In this document: piece by piece, positions 24,380 through 35,800 of the stretch
Numbering within the stretch: position 1 is the stretch's first letter
Layout of the letters: each line of letters begins with the position of its first letter
Origin: Juglans regia
Lineage: Eukaryota; Streptophyta; Magnoliopsida; Fagales; Juglandaceae
DNA length: 64,000 nt
Assembly: GCF_001411555.2 (NCBI RefSeq)
Contig: NC_049902.1
Coordinates: 18,175,420 to 18,239,419 of the forward strand
Direction of reading: 5' to 3'
Notes under the pieces: generated by a model
Databases searched by the model: none
What the model saw: the letters and a program-made list of their open reading frames with translations, nothing else
Told to the model about the DNA's origin: nothing
Position numbers and translations under genes: made by a program

Positions 24380-25299
24380 TAACCGGTCGAGAAATCAAAA
24401 CATGAGAATCCAACTTTTTTTTCCTTCTTTTCAAATTTGATAAATGGCAAGTGAAAGTGATTGTATATATAAAAATCTTTACATCACACATTATCCACAT
24501 GATATATAATTTAAAACCTATAATATCAACGGTTTTTTTAAAAGGCATTGAATGTTCAAAACTTAACAAATCAAATTCTAAAACAAGAAAAAAAAAAATT
24601 GTTGGATTAAAGAAAATAATTAAATAATTTACTTTTACATTTAAACTGCATTTAGATGTTGAACTTAACTCGGCTGAGTTGAGTTCTTTATGAATAGTAA
24701 TGAGTTGAGTAGTGTAAGGAATTATGTGACACCCATCTAAACTAAGTTTAAAGTATGTTTAAATATTAAGATAAGTTTAATACTTTTTATAGAAATTAAA
24801 AAATGTTGTGAATCTCATATATAAAGATATTTTAAATTAAAAAAAATTATGAGTTCCACGTATAAGAAAGTTTTAAGTTAAGATAAGTTTAATAATTTGA
24901 TAATTAAATATTTAAATATTAAATTTAACTTAAACTTATATTGAACTCGACTGTAATTAGCTGAATTTAAAAATAAAAAACAGCCTTAGTTGAGTATTTG
25001 TTTGATAGGCCTCCAACGATTCTATCGCTTGATATAATAATTTAACGAAATAAGTACTGGAGGAAGTTGTCCAGTTTTGATATCTGCCTTTTCAACAAAT
25101 CTGCCATATCTGTCGTTGTAAAACGTCTTATATAGGAGAATGCTTACAACAATATTAGTTGTCAATTACATTGCTTGCCCCTGGATTTATCGAGCCATAA
25201 GGACCATGTATTTGCTCGGTAGCATTATAGGCTTGGGACCTCGAAATAGAAATAGTATTTTAATTATCTTACAATAGAAGTTAAAGTTTACAGAAAAAA

Positions 25300-25545
25300 A
25301 AAAAAAAAATAGAAGTTTAGATTGAGAAATCATCTCAATTCATCTCATATCATTATTATAAAATTTTATCTAATTCTCACATAAAATACAGTAAACAATT
25401 CAATTTTTTCAAATCACAATTTAATTTTTTCAAATTTTAAAATAATCATAATATTAAAAAAATAATAATTTATTTAATTTTTAATTTTTATCTAAAATCA
25501 TCTCATATTATTTCACTATCTAAACGGATTCTAAGTTTTATGATG
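25300..25545. repeat. Putative MITE with GTTTAGAT / ATCTAAAC ends
   Basis: AAGTTTAGATTGAGAAATCA at the left is approximately inverted at the right (TTTCACTATCTAAACGGATT). CATCTCA words flank both ends, with an AT-rich centre containing AATAATCATAATATTAAAA. It belongs to the same broad GATGAGAT-type family as 20316-20520 and 46400-46615. Confidence 0.4.
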
Positions 25546-26239
25546 GTCTAGCAAATTTATTTAAGTATTGAGAGGATTAAAGATTTTGGTCTATAACATA
25601 ATTGTGCCTTTAATCAACGAAAAACATATAAAAGAAAGACAAATAGATGTGCTTTCAATATATTCCCAAGCAAAATTAAGTTCCGTTTAAGTAGTAAAAA
25701 TATTTTATCTCATTATATTTTATTATTATAATTTTTTTAAATTTTTATATAAAATATAATAAAAAATTTTATTTTTAAAATTTTAAAATAATAATAATAT
25801 TAAAAAATAATATTTTAAAATATTTTATTTAATTTTTATCTTTAACTCACTATCTAAATTAGGTATAAAAGTGAAAAAAAATAATAATTCTAGTGGGCAT
25901 GTGGAGTATTTATAGAGAGGTCCTTTGAGCGAGAAAGTTTCCTTCAGGTTATAAAAGTCTGTATATCTAATTTGGTGAGTTCGCAAAATGCATTTAATAT
26001 CCTGTGCGTGGGAGTTTGCGGTTGTGCCACCTCGATCATGTCGCATTAATTGTACCCTACGTTTATTAAATGAGGTCTTTTTTCTATTTTTTTTAACCAA
26101 TTTCCTATAATAATTAAAGAATATAGAAATTGTAAAGGCATTAAAAATCTTGATTGGTTCTGAGATGACGCCTAATTGTATTAGGAAAAATTTTTGCCTC
26201 TGCCTACAATGCATTGAGTGTAAAAAAAAAAAAAAAAAA

Positions 26240-27047
26240 AAATATGTGAAGTGTGTGCCGGGTGTAGGCAGATGCATAGCAAACCCCATTGTATTATATG
26301 GGATCATGAAAAAAATGGGGTATTAAGCGTAAAGAGTGTTTATAACTATTTTCAAAAGCCAGCTAAACAAGAAGGGAAGTGCTCTAATGCTGAGGGTCCC
26401 TCAGCGCAAGCTGTGGAGAAATTTGTAGAAAATGAAACTACCAAATAAAATTAAAATTTTTGCATAGAGAGCTTGTAAGAATTGACAAAGCCTTGTCCAC
26501 TGCAGCTGAATATATAAAGAGGTCAGAGATGTTAGGCATCAGAGGAAGATTCAAAGTTCATGTTGGCAACCTTCATCCCAAGGTGTATTGAAGCTAAATG
26601 TGGATGATGCAATTTTTGAAGAACATAATAAAACAGGTGGGAATGATGTTGAGGAATGATAGAGGTGGGGTTTTGTTTTCTGCAAGTAAAAAGGAAAATG
26701 GTGTCACTGATCCAATGGAGGTGGGGTTACTAGCAATACTGAGAGGACTACAATTTTGCATTCCAATGGGCATTTCAGAGCTAGTCATTGAGAGTGATTC
26801 ATTATTGTTGGTACATGAATTGAATAATGCTTCAGAATCTATATCAGCTTGGAGGAAATCTGGTTCATGAAGTGCAAGAGTTGATGAAAAGAATACCAAA
26901 ATTGATAGTTTGATGGGACTCATTCCCTGAATGTATCTCTCAAATTGTTTGGTCTGAATCTATGATGTAATTTGCAACTGTTAATGAATGCAGAGCAAAG
27001 TGCTATGTTTGCTATAAAAAAAAAAAGAAATAAAAAAAGAAAAAAAG
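26240..27047 (+). mobile_element. LINE 3' fragment (zf-RVT remnant plus RNase H, with A-rich tail)
   Basis: The plus-strand fragment starts with DHEKNGVLSVKSVYNYFQKP (about 26300-26355), which matches the region just before the zf-RVT domain of plant LINE ORF2. After a decayed gap, LKLNVDDAIF and then LRNDRGGVLFSASKKE and GISELVIESDSLLLVHELNN (about 26590-26840) mark the RNase H-like domain. In-frame stops are present. It ends in an A-rich tail at 27016-27047. The left edge abuts a 20 bp A run at 26222-26241. It is a heavily 5'-truncated insertion, older than the Copia element that begins 13 bp beyond its tail. Confidence 0.7.
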
Positions 27048-27059
27048 AGAGGAGAGAAT

Positions 27060-27329
27060 TGCATGACACCAAGTAACCTTCTAGAAGCGTGAAAAATAAT
27101 TCTGAAGAATCTCTTTGTAGCCGAAAAGGTGACTAGGCTAGTTAGGTGTCAAAAGATGTGCCATAGGCTACAATTCTATTACGTAAAAGGTCTATATATG
27201 TTGATCTCGTGTATGATATGGTGTGAAAAAGGAAACATTTCTGAAATGATAAATGATATTACATAAGAAAGTCCTCTAAGAATTTTTCACAAACATCTTG
27301 TGTTCATTTATATTTTCTGTGTTTCATCA
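27060..27329 (+). repeat. Copia 5' LTR
   Basis: It aligns along its length with 36109-36383, from TGCATGACACCAAG to TTCATCA. A PPT-like GGGTGATGTTAAG lies just upstream of the 3' LTR. That leaves open that the true LTR start is TGTTAAG at 36092, with the corresponding 17 bp of this 5' LTR decayed. Confidence 0.8.
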
Positions 27330-27341
27330 TGGTAACATAGC
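27330..27341 (+). other. Copia primer binding site (tRNA-Met type)
   Basis: TGGTAACATAGC directly follows the 5' LTR and resembles the usual TGGTATCAGAGC of plant Copia elements, with two changes. Minus-strand DNA synthesis would have been primed here. Confidence 0.65.
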
Positions 27342-27344
27342 ATA

Positions 27345-28069
27345 ATGGACCAACGTCCTGATCCTCTCCCTTTTCTTCCTCATGGCTTCTCCAAAAAAAT
27401 CCCTCTCAACTCCCGTTAATCCAACCCTTCTCAATTCAGCCTCTCATGTTATCATTATCAAACTCACCATTGACAATTTTCTTTTATGGAAGGCCCAATC
27501 TTTTCCTTCCTGAAAGGGCATCAACTTTTTCGGTATGTTGATGGTTCTTTTCCCATGCATTATGCCATGTTTGATGACCAACCTAATCTTGCTCATACTT
27601 GGTGGCTTTTACAAGACCAGTTGATAATTTCAACCATAAATGCTTCCCTGTCTGACTCAATCTTGGCATAAGTTTTGGATTGTTCTACCTCCTGTGAGGT
27701 ATGGACAACCTTACATTACAGAATTTGTTTGCTGCCAAATCCTCTGCTCATCTCATACACACCAAATTTAAGCTAGCCACCCTAAAAAAAGGACCCGAAT
27801 CTGTGTCTAACTATTTCAACAAAGTGAAGTCTCTTGCCTCTACTTTAGGTGCTGTTCGTCATCCTTTTGATGACTCTGAACTCTCCATTTATCTTCTCGC
27901 AGGTCTTGGTACAGAATATGAATCCTTAGTTACTTCCCTTACTACTCGACCTGACTCCCTCTCTCCCCATTAGATCTTTAGCTACCTCCTAAATCATGAA
28001 TCTTTGCTTGCTCATCAAACCCAGTCCCTTTTGTCGGGTACTCCTCTAACAGCTCATAACACCACCAAG
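27345..28069 (+). pseudogene. Copia gag, 5' part, interrupted by the hAT insertion
   Basis: It begins MDQRPDPLPFLPHGF at an ATG 4 bp after the primer site. Typical gag pieces follow in changing frames: FSFLKGHQLFRYVDGSFP (about 27500) and ANLAHT-like sequence with WWLLQDQLIISTINASLSDS, which corresponds to the W-x-x-x-D-x-x-x-x-x-W region. Then come LHTKFKLATLKKGPESVSNY-type residues and LAGLGTEYESLVTSLTTRPD (27701-27973). Stops and frame changes break the frame. The hAT element enters at 28070; the zinc-knuckle part resumes after 32523. Confidence 0.75.
28062..28069. repeat. 8 bp target-site duplication (left) of hAT element 28070-32515
   Basis: CCACCAAG, repeated exactly at 32516-32523. 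Confidence 0.9.
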
Positions 28070-28073
28070 TAGG

Positions 28074-28290
28074 GGTGGGCTCCGACTTCGACGGAGTCGG
28101 AGTTGTCGTTTCCGACCTCCGACTCCGACAAAAGTCGGAGCCGAATTGCCCCTCCGACTCCAACTCCGAACTGAGTCGGAGTCCAATTCTGATCGGAGTT
28201 CGGAGCTCCGACCTCCGACATCCGATCGGAACTCCGAACGGTGGTCGGAGGGTGTTTCGAGCTCCGACTCCGAATTAAATTTCCGAACTC
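28074..28290. repeat. hAT left subterminal array of CTCCGA / TCGGAG motifs
   Basis: Around 15 or more CTCCGA(C/A) or inverted TCGGAG words occur in about 220 bp, in both orientations. They form a strikingly GC-rich block in an AT-rich window. In hAT elements such as Ac, short repeated subterminal motifs are transposase binding sites, so this is a candidate for the same role. Apparent ORFs here are by-products of the repeat. Confidence 0.75.
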
Positions 28291-29047
28291 CATTCATAAA
28301 TAAATTTCTAGTTATTATTTTCTGTTCTTTTTTTATTATTATTTAAATTTTGTTGTTTAATTTCGTTTTAGATAGTGAGCAACATATATATATTTTTTAA
28401 AAGTGAACCATCTACAAATATTTCGTTTATTCAAGAGTTTTCAATAATTTAAATATTCCTTTTGATTTTGTTACTGAATTTTGATTATATCTTTAATTTG
28501 TTTTATGTCCGCCTGGAATTTAGCATTAAAAGTGCTCATGACTCATGAGTCGAAAATTACACAAATTTAAAATTTTATAGAGAAGAATGATGGTACGAAT
28601 TTGTATAATTCGATTAATTTCAATTGGATAATAAATTATAAACGTTTGAGAGATGATGGATAAGTACTAATAGAAATTATAGAATAAAGAGTACTTATCC
28701 CACGCCTTTGCTCGGAATATAACTACATAAATATAACTATATAAATAGTTTAAAAAATAAATAACATGTATGATGTAGCCATAAGTTATAACAGTCCCAT
28801 TTATAACGTAATAACAATATGACTCAGCCTTGAAATATAACTACATAGAAATTAAACACGAATTTCACTCAAATATTTTTTGTTCCATTGGTCATGCCTA
28901 AAATGAAGATAGAAAGTTGCAATCAATAGATGAAAAAAAATTGATAATAAAAAATTGAACACGGTAAAAGAATAATTTGATTCTTACCAAGAGAGGGGGG
29001 TTCTCTCAACTCCATCCCAACTCTCAAGTGGCGTCCGTTCCAGACTC

Positions 29048-31377
29048 TCAATCATCAGTAATTATGTTAGGATTCACAATTAGATCTATAAAATCATAAA
29101 AAGTAAAAGTTAGAAACATTAAAAATAATTAAATCATCATTTAAAAGCATATAAACTTACCCGATTCAAGCTTATAGCTCTCGACATCAACGCCAACGGT
29201 ATCTAGTCCAATGGGCATTTCACTTATCCAATTCTGTGTGCAAACAAGGGCCTCCACGGTTGACAGTGACAATGAACTTCGATAAGCATCCAACACGCGA
29301 CCTCCAGTGCTAAATGTCGACTCTGAGGCAACCGTAGTGACAGGAATGGCAGCACATCTCGGGCCACACGGGAAATGACTGGATACTTGGTGGAATTAAC
29401 TTTCCACCAAGTTAATAACTGAAATACATCACTTGGTGCCTTGACAACTTCCATAAAATATTGTTCAACCTCAGATATACAATGCATAATATTCCTTGTT
29501 GACATGAGTTGATGATACTACTGTATAATACGATGGCCTCTAACCCCTACAGATGGGTTAGTATCACCTGAGGAAACTGTCGATTCTATCGGCCTCGAAT
29601 GTGAGGAGCTACCAGCTGCGGATGAAGACTGAGCACTTGTACTGTAGTGATTATATAAGTCATCAACACCACTTCTTAGCAATCTAATAAACTCTACAGC
29701 CTTCATTGCCCCGATGACGGAATTTATCCAAAATTCTAGAACGGCCAACTTAACTCGGGGGGGTCAAGGATCACAGCCACAAATAGCAATCTATTTATCT
29801 TCTCAATATTTTCTCAATATTTATCATATTTGATCTTCATCCTCGTAGCCATAGCAGATAACAATCCAACAGAGTCAGTACAACTATTTTCCAACTGGAC
29901 GTGAAGCTCCGAGAGCTCACTGAAAAATGAGTTCGCAGTCGTATATTTGGATCCAGATAGCCGCATGGTTATCTCATAAAAAGTTCTTAAAAATTCAACA
30001 AAATAACTCACACTAGTCCAATCATGTGCGTTAGGCACACCGAGTCCCTGTTTGGCTAGCTCCAACAAAGCATACCTCAGGCCCCCATCCTCGACCTCCA
30101 TCCGCTCAAATGCTTTTTGGTACTTCTGTGCCACATCCAATATCATGTATGTAGAATTCCAACGAGTTGGAACGTCCAAGCACAACATACTAGAACATTC
30201 AATTTTCAGATTTTCTGCTATTGCCTTAAACTTGGCAAGCATTTGAGGGGAACCCCTCACATGTCGTACAATGTTGCGGACTCGGGTTATGGAATCATCA
30301 ACCTCTTTTAATCCCTCAACAACTATGAGGTTAATGATATGAGCACAGCATCGAACGTGAATAAACTCGTGGGCCCGAATGACTTCATCTCTCACCGTCG
30401 TGTTCCACTTAAACCAATCAAATGCTGTTTCATTCGCACTGGCATTTTCAACTGTAATACACAGCACTTTTCGAATTTCCCAGTCCTTTTAAACAATCAT
30501 TCATCTCCGCCCCAATGGATGCACCTTTATGATCCACAATTTCTTTAAAACCAATAATTTTTTTATGCAAAATCTACTCACTGTCAATGTAGTGTGCTGC
30601 GATACACATGTAGCAGATGTTCTGTATGGAAGTTCATGTATCAGTCGTAAACGACACTCTCTGGCCAGTGGTAATAAACATCTTCCTCATCTCCTCCTTG
30701 TCCTTCGCATGCCTCTTCATACAATCTCGCATCACTATATACCATGATGGAATGGGAAATCATGGCTTAACAAAATTTAGAAACTTTCGAAAGCCTATTT
30801 TCTCGACTGTGGTAAATGACATCTCATCAATAATTATCATCTCTGCAAGCATGTCCCTCAACATCTTCTCACTGTTTTGAGGGATGACCAATTTCTTAGT
30901 CTGTGTACCATCAGTGGCTGTAGAAGTTTGGTAACTGAGTTTGGTCTGATCAGTGGCTTACAATCCCTTCGCTATCTTATATCGTTGGCAACCATTTAGA
31001 TGTGCTATTAACACACTAGTACCTTGCTTCTTTGAATGGCATCCACAAAGTGATCCACAGTAATGGCATCTTGCTACCGGGTTCGCAATATCACCAGAAA
31101 TTTTGGTGAAATGCTCCCATATCCATGACCTTTTTTTAGAAGGCCGTGGTGGTTGATCTTGCTCAATGGGCATCTCCTCCTCTTCGTTGAACATATCCTC
31201 ATCCTCTATATTAACTGGGAGTGGGAGTCTATTACTCGCACAAGATGTAGCTGCTCTAGATGTAGCTGCCCTAGATGTGGCTCTAGGCGTGGAACTACCC
31301 ACCGGTGTACGAGTTGTAGCATTGGCATCCGCCACATCCCCTTGTGGATGATCATCTCCACTATGTCTAGGATCCAT
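29048..31377 (-). pseudogene. hAT transposase, BED finger to hATC domain, frameshifted
   Basis: It starts MDPRHSGDDHPQGD at 31377. An acidic NIEDEDMFNEEEEM segment is followed by the BED-type finger WEHFTKI, CHYCG and HLNGC (about 31000-31140). After a stop near 30958 the frame shifts. VSFTTDTWTSIQNICYMC (about 30590-30640) and SEWILHKKIIGFKEIVDHKG mark the transposase core. AHEFIHVRCCAHIINLIVVE and DVPTRWNSTYMILD (29814-30467) continue it. Near the C-terminus, [20 protein letters not shown] and, after another frameshift, [20 protein letters not shown] form the hATC dimerisation region (29230-29450). A final 75 bp GT-AG intron (29086-29160) precedes a short last exon ending in TGA at 29048. 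Frameshifts make it inactive. Confidence 0.85.
29086..29160 (-). other. Predicted 3' intron of the hAT transposase gene
   Basis: Minus-strand donor GTAAGTTTAT and acceptor TTTTATAG bracket 75 bp of AT-rich sequence. Splicing continues the open frame from ...ESYKLES into a short exon that ends ...PNIITDD and a stop. The size is at the small end for plant introns but usable. No transcript evidence is available. Confidence 0.5.
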
Positions 31378-31509
31378 ATCACAATCAATGAAGCTAAAAA
31401 AATTAAATTAGAAGCAAAAAATTAGTTTAAAAATAAACTAAGCTATTGTATTATTATATAAGACATGTATTATTGTATCATAATGTATTATTGTATCGAT
31501 GTATTATTA

Positions 31510-31860
31510 CATTGAAGTTCGGTTGACGTGCGCTTGACTCAGCGGAACCCATCCAGAGAGGTTCGCTCGACATGCACTCGAAGTGGCGCTTGAGCGGAAC
31601 CCATCCAAAGAGGTTCGCTCGACGTGCGCTAGACGTAGCGCTCGAGCAGAACCCATCCAGAGAGGTTCGCTCGACGTAGCGCTCGAGCAGAACTCATACA
31701 GAGAGGTTCGCTTGATGTGAGCTCGACGTAGCGCTCGAGTAGAACTCTTCAAGAGAGGTTCGCTCGACTTTCGCTCGACATATCGCTCGAGCAAATATTC
31801 AATACAACGTGCACTCGACTTGCGCTTGACACCTCGCTCGAGCGCAAGTGTTCAATACAA
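31510..31860. repeat. GC-rich tandem repeat (about 52 bp unit) in the hAT element
   Basis: About seven imperfect copies of a unit containing GTTCGCTCGACGTGCGCTCG, then ACGTAGCGCTCGAGCAGAAC and CCATCCAGAGAG. One copy is shortened and the last two are divergent. It lies between the transposase start and the right end, where the promoter should be. Related CGCTCGAGC words also occur in the Copia-derived segments near 53610 and 62605. Confidence 0.75.
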
Positions 31861-32354
31861 TGTAAAATTCAGGGTTTTGAGTGCCGTGATTTGTTGGGAC
31901 TATATTCAATACAACCAATTCACAAGAATCACAACTGCTGGCTCCAATTCATAAGAGACGTGCTTGAATTAAATTGCCTGAATTAAATTTAGGGCTCATA
32001 ACCTTACTTTCACCATAAGTGGAAGCTGAATAGAGGAGCAACGAGGAACGACGGCACGGAGGAGCAACGACGAACGGCGGCACGCTGGCAAGAAAGACAT
32101 GAGACGTGAGGCGCGAGACGGCTTCACTGGTTCAGTGAGACGCGAGAAAGAAGGGAGAAGGAAGAAGGAAGCAGAAGAAGGAAGAAGAACTGAAGAAGGA
32201 AGAAGAAGGGGGGTGACGCTGTTCTTCTTCCCCCTTTTTAATATGAAACGACGCCGTTCCATATTAAGTGGAATGGTGTCGTTCAATTTTTTTTTTTTTA
32301 AAAACCCAGCTGTAAAGCGACGTCGTTTTACAGCTGGGTTTTATAAAAAAAAAT

Positions 32355-32480
32355 TTCGGATTCGAAGTCGGAGCTCCTTGTAGCTCCGATTCTGACTCTG
32401 ACTCCGAATAGTTATTCGGAGCTACTCCGAATTCCGACAACTCCGACTCCGTCGGAGTCGGCGTCGGAGCGGAAGTCAGA
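32355..32480. repeat. hAT right subterminal array of CTCCGA / TCGGAG motifs
   Basis: Nine or so CTCCGA or TCGGAG words in about 125 bp, matching the motif of the left array. Both ends share the motif, as expected for transposase binding. Confidence 0.7.
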
Positions 32481-32515
32481 CGGAGACAGAATTTTTGAAA
32501 TTTTGCACACCCCTA

Positions 32516-32523
32516 CCACCAAG
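32516..32523. repeat. 8 bp target-site duplication (right) of hAT element 28070-32515
   Basis: CCACCAAG, identical to 28062-28069. Confidence 0.9.
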
Positions 32524-32812
32524 TTCATACCTCCTGGTAATCCATATCGTGGTTGCGCTAACTTTTTTTTTTAGGGGACGTCGTGGCATTGGTAGGGGTA
32601 TTCTTCCTGGCCCACAACCACCCCAGCAGAACTCTAATTCCTTTTCTCCTTGCCCTAACTCACGGCCTATGTGTCAGGTATGCAACAAACTTGGTCACCT
32701 GGCTGTTGCATGTTATTTTCGATTTGATCACTTCTACCAATCCCCATCCCTTGCTGCTTTCACTGCTAATTACTCAGCTTTTAGCACACCTCCACCTTTC
32801 CCAAATACCTGA
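32524..32812 (+). pseudogene. Copia gag, 3' part with CCHC zinc knuckle
   Basis: Continuation of the Copia gag after the hAT insert. A Gly/Arg-rich RGRRGIGRGILPG segment is followed by CQVCNKLGHLAVAC, a C-x2-C-x4-H-x4-C knuckle (about 32671-32712), then YHRFDH-like residues. The knuckle packages element RNA in functional copies. The frame ends shortly after, near the expected protease. Confidence 0.75.
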
Positions 32813-32820
32813 TTCCCCGA

Positions 32821-35800
32821 TACTACCGTAACCCATCACTTTACTTCTGATGTTACTAACCTTAATATGGATTCAAGTTCTTATCAAGGATCTGACCAAG
32901 TATGCATTGGTGATGAACCCAGTCTTCCAATCCAGCATGTTGGCTCGACACAATTCAACTCAAACACTAGCAAATTTCTTCTAAAAAATCTTCTTCATGT
33001 TCCCTCCATCTCTTGCAACCTTCTTTCTGTTCGTCAGTTTTGTCATGATAATGGTGTATTTTTTGAGTTTCATTACTCTCTATTTTTTGTGAAGAATGTA
33101 AGTTCCCGGGAAGTTCTTCTTCAAGGGCCTGTCGAGGATGGTCTATATGTGCTCCGCTCGGTTGAAGTGCCTTCACCTATCTCACCACAAGCGTTTTTTG
33201 GAATTCGAACCTCTACTCTGCTATGGCACTCCTGGTTGGGTCACCCCCCCTCTCACACAACATCTTTGATCATTTGTAGGTTTCGCCTTCATCTCAACAT
33301 CGGTACTGCTCTTCCCTCATGTCTGGCATGTTCCACAACTAAAGCTCACGCTCTACCTCACCCTGCCTCTTCCACCCGATCCACTCATCCTTTCCAATTA
33401 ATGTTTTTTGATGTATGGGGACCTGCTTTAGTTATATCTAATAAAGGATCCCGTTATTGTTTATCCATTGTAGATGATTATTCTAAGTTCATCTGGTGTT
33501 TTCCTATGCAATTAAAATCCAATAGTACTTTTATTGTTTTAGCTTTTTTGAAATATGTCAATACTCAATTCTCATCTCAAATACTCTCGGTTCAAACAGA
33601 TGGGGGAGGTGCCTTCAATCTGTTTTTCGTAATTTGGGTATAAATCATCGACTTAGTTGTCTATATTCTCACCAACAAAACGGTAGTGTCGAACGGCGTC
33701 ACCGCCACATTGTTGAAACAGGCTTGTCCATCCTCTCCCATGCCTTGGTTTCTCAAATTTATTGGGGTGACGCTTTCCAAACAACAACATACCTCATAAA
33801 TCGCATGCATACTCCCGTCCTTAATAATCAGTCTCCTTTCAAAATATTGATAGGTTCACCTCTTGATTATTCTTTCCTCCGTATGTTTGGGTTTGCGTGT
33901 TGGCCTAATCTTAGGCCCTACAATCATCACAAATTGGACTACCGTTCCTAGCAATGTATGTTCATGGTCTACAACCCAGATCACAAGGGCTATGTCTGCT
34001 TTCATATTCCAACGGGCCGTAGTTATATTTCTAGGGATGTTATTTTTTATGAGAATCGGTTTCCCTTTTCTCAGCCCATTGATACCTCCCAACCCGTCGG
34101 CCCACTCATTTCTGAACCCAGTTCATCTCCTTTACTGACACTTCCTCCTACTTCGACTTCACCCTCACCTTCTTGGCCCATATTGTCTCAACCCACTACT
34201 CCCACTCAGTCCATTGGCCCATCTTCTGCAATAGACACATCTCAGTTTACATCACAAATTTTTGTTCTGAGCCCAGCCTCATCACATTCTCCTTGTCTTT
34301 CCATTGCATCTTCTCGAGAAAACCCTAGCCGCACAAACACTCTATCATCTTCTCTCTTCTCTCCTCTCATCAATCCTTCAGGTTTGCCTTCAGGTTCTTC
34401 TTCTACCAATCAAGCCCCTCCTCTCAAACATAAAGTCTCTGTCCTCTTCGCCGAGCAGATGGGACCATTCCCTAGCCTCCATCAAAATCTACAGCATCTC
34501 TCACTAATCTCTCTTCCTTTGTTCCATCATCCTCCATCTTTGTTCCATAAGAAGCCTCTTCCTTCACAGAAGCCTCCAAACACTTTGAATGGCGCACTGC
34601 CATGGCCACTAAAATAGATGCCCTCCTTCACAATCAAACTTGGGACCTCGTTCCTCCCTTTCCATCCTATAATCTTCTTGGTTCTAAGTGGGTTTTGAAG
34701 ACTGAACGACGTGCTAATGGAACACTTAAGCATCGTAAGGCTCGACTTGTAGCTCAGGGGTTCCATGAGCAATCGAGTCTTGATTATACTGAGATGTTTA
34801 GTCCTGTTGTAAAATCCAATACTATTCATCTTCTTCTCTCTCTGGCAGTTTCTTCTAATAGGGCACTTCACCAGTTGGACATACAAGATGCATTCTTGCA
34901 CGGAGACCTTGAAGAAGCCGTTTACATGAAACAACCTCTCGGATTTGTGCATCCTGACTTTCCGCACCATGTCTGTAAGTTGAAAAGTTTATATATGGTT
35001 TAAAACAGGCTCCTCGAGCCAGAATTGCTATGCTTCGTGATAGATTGGTATCTTTAAGTTTTCGTTGTTCATCTTCTGATTCATGTTTATTTATCCTTCG
35101 TACTGATTTGGGTTGTCTGTATATCCTCATCTGTGTCGATGATATCTTAGTGACTACGTCTCATTCTTCTCTTATATAAGATTTTATCAATGTCTTGTGT
35201 GTTTCTTTTCCTATTAAAGATCTTGGATTGCTACATTATTTCTTGAGTATTGAAGCACATAGAACAACCTCTAGTCTATTTTTAACTCAATTCAAATATA
35301 TAACTAATTTGTTACACTGAATCAACATGCATAATTCCAAATGTGTTTCCACTCCCATATCCTCTTCTGAAGAACTTACTGCTCTTAATGGTTGTACTTT
35401 TGAGGATCCCCAATGGTATCATAGTATCGTTGGTAGTTTACAATACCTTGCTTTACAAGACTTGATATCTCATTTGCTCTAAATCATGTATGTCAATACA
35501 TGCACTATCCTTGGCTTCCGCATTGGACAACCATAGAAGGTATTCTGTTTTATCTCAATAATACTCGATATCTTGGTCTTTGTTTTTCTCCTAATTCTTC
35601 TTATCAATTATTTGCCTTTACTGATGCCAACTGGGTTAGATGTCCTAATGACCGACGATCTACATGTGGCTTTTGTGTGTATTTTGGGAACCATTTGATT
35701 TCTTGGGGATCTAAGAAACAACCCCAATTGCTCAGTCTTCTACTGAAATCGAGTATAAATTCGTTGCTAACACTGCTTGTGAGCTTATTTGGTTGTAGTC

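Larger units (their letters stand above)
17706..26221. other. Long AT-rich intergenic region with foldback repeats, no gene seen
   Basis: About 8.5 kb in which every open frame is short and low-complexity. It holds numerous (TA)n runs (for example near 18917, 18993, 19148 and 24335), poly(T) tracts, a CT-rich patch near 19700-19780, and several AT-rich foldback elements listed separately. Recurrent phrases such as GATGAGATGAGAT and AATAATATTAAAAAA mark degraded MITEs. I see no tRNA, snRNA or conserved protein signal. Confidence 0.5.
28070..32515 (-). mobile_element. hAT DNA transposon nested in Copia gag, decayed autonomous-type copy
   Basis: The ends TAGGGGTGGGC and, inverted from the right, TAGGGGTGTGC match at 10 of 11 bases. 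They are flanked by a perfect 8 bp duplication CCACCAAG. Its minus strand carries a hAT transposase pseudogene (29048-31377) with BED finger and hATC dimerisation regions. Both ends carry dense TCCGA/TCGGA arrays, and a GC-rich 52 bp tandem repeat lies between the promoter side and the right end. At 4446 bp it has the length of an autonomous plant hAT. Removing it and one duplication rejoins the Copia gag region. Confidence 0.9.

Noticed and set aside
14403..26221. tRNA, snRNA or microRNA genes in the large intergenic region
   Set aside because: I found no A/B box pair, cloverleaf or snRNA motif. The long hairpins are AT-rich foldback elements and cannot be told from microRNA precursors without small-RNA data.
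25825..26307. 160-codon open frame on the minus strand
   Set aside because: Low-complexity, full of Phe/Lys runs from A/T homopolymers, and overlapping the start of a plus-strand LINE fragment; no recognisable domain.
28046..28346. Several overlapping Ser/Glu/Asp-rich open frames on both strands
   Set aside because: They are translations of the CTCCGA subterminal repeat array of the hAT element.
31507..31794. Repeat-containing open frame (Ala/Arg/Ser-rich)
   Set aside because: It is the translation of the 52 bp tandem array; the units are irregular and there is no domain.
31510..31860. CRISPR-like spaced repeat
   Set aside because: Units are contiguous and imperfect with no unique spacers, and this is plant nuclear DNA inside a transposon.
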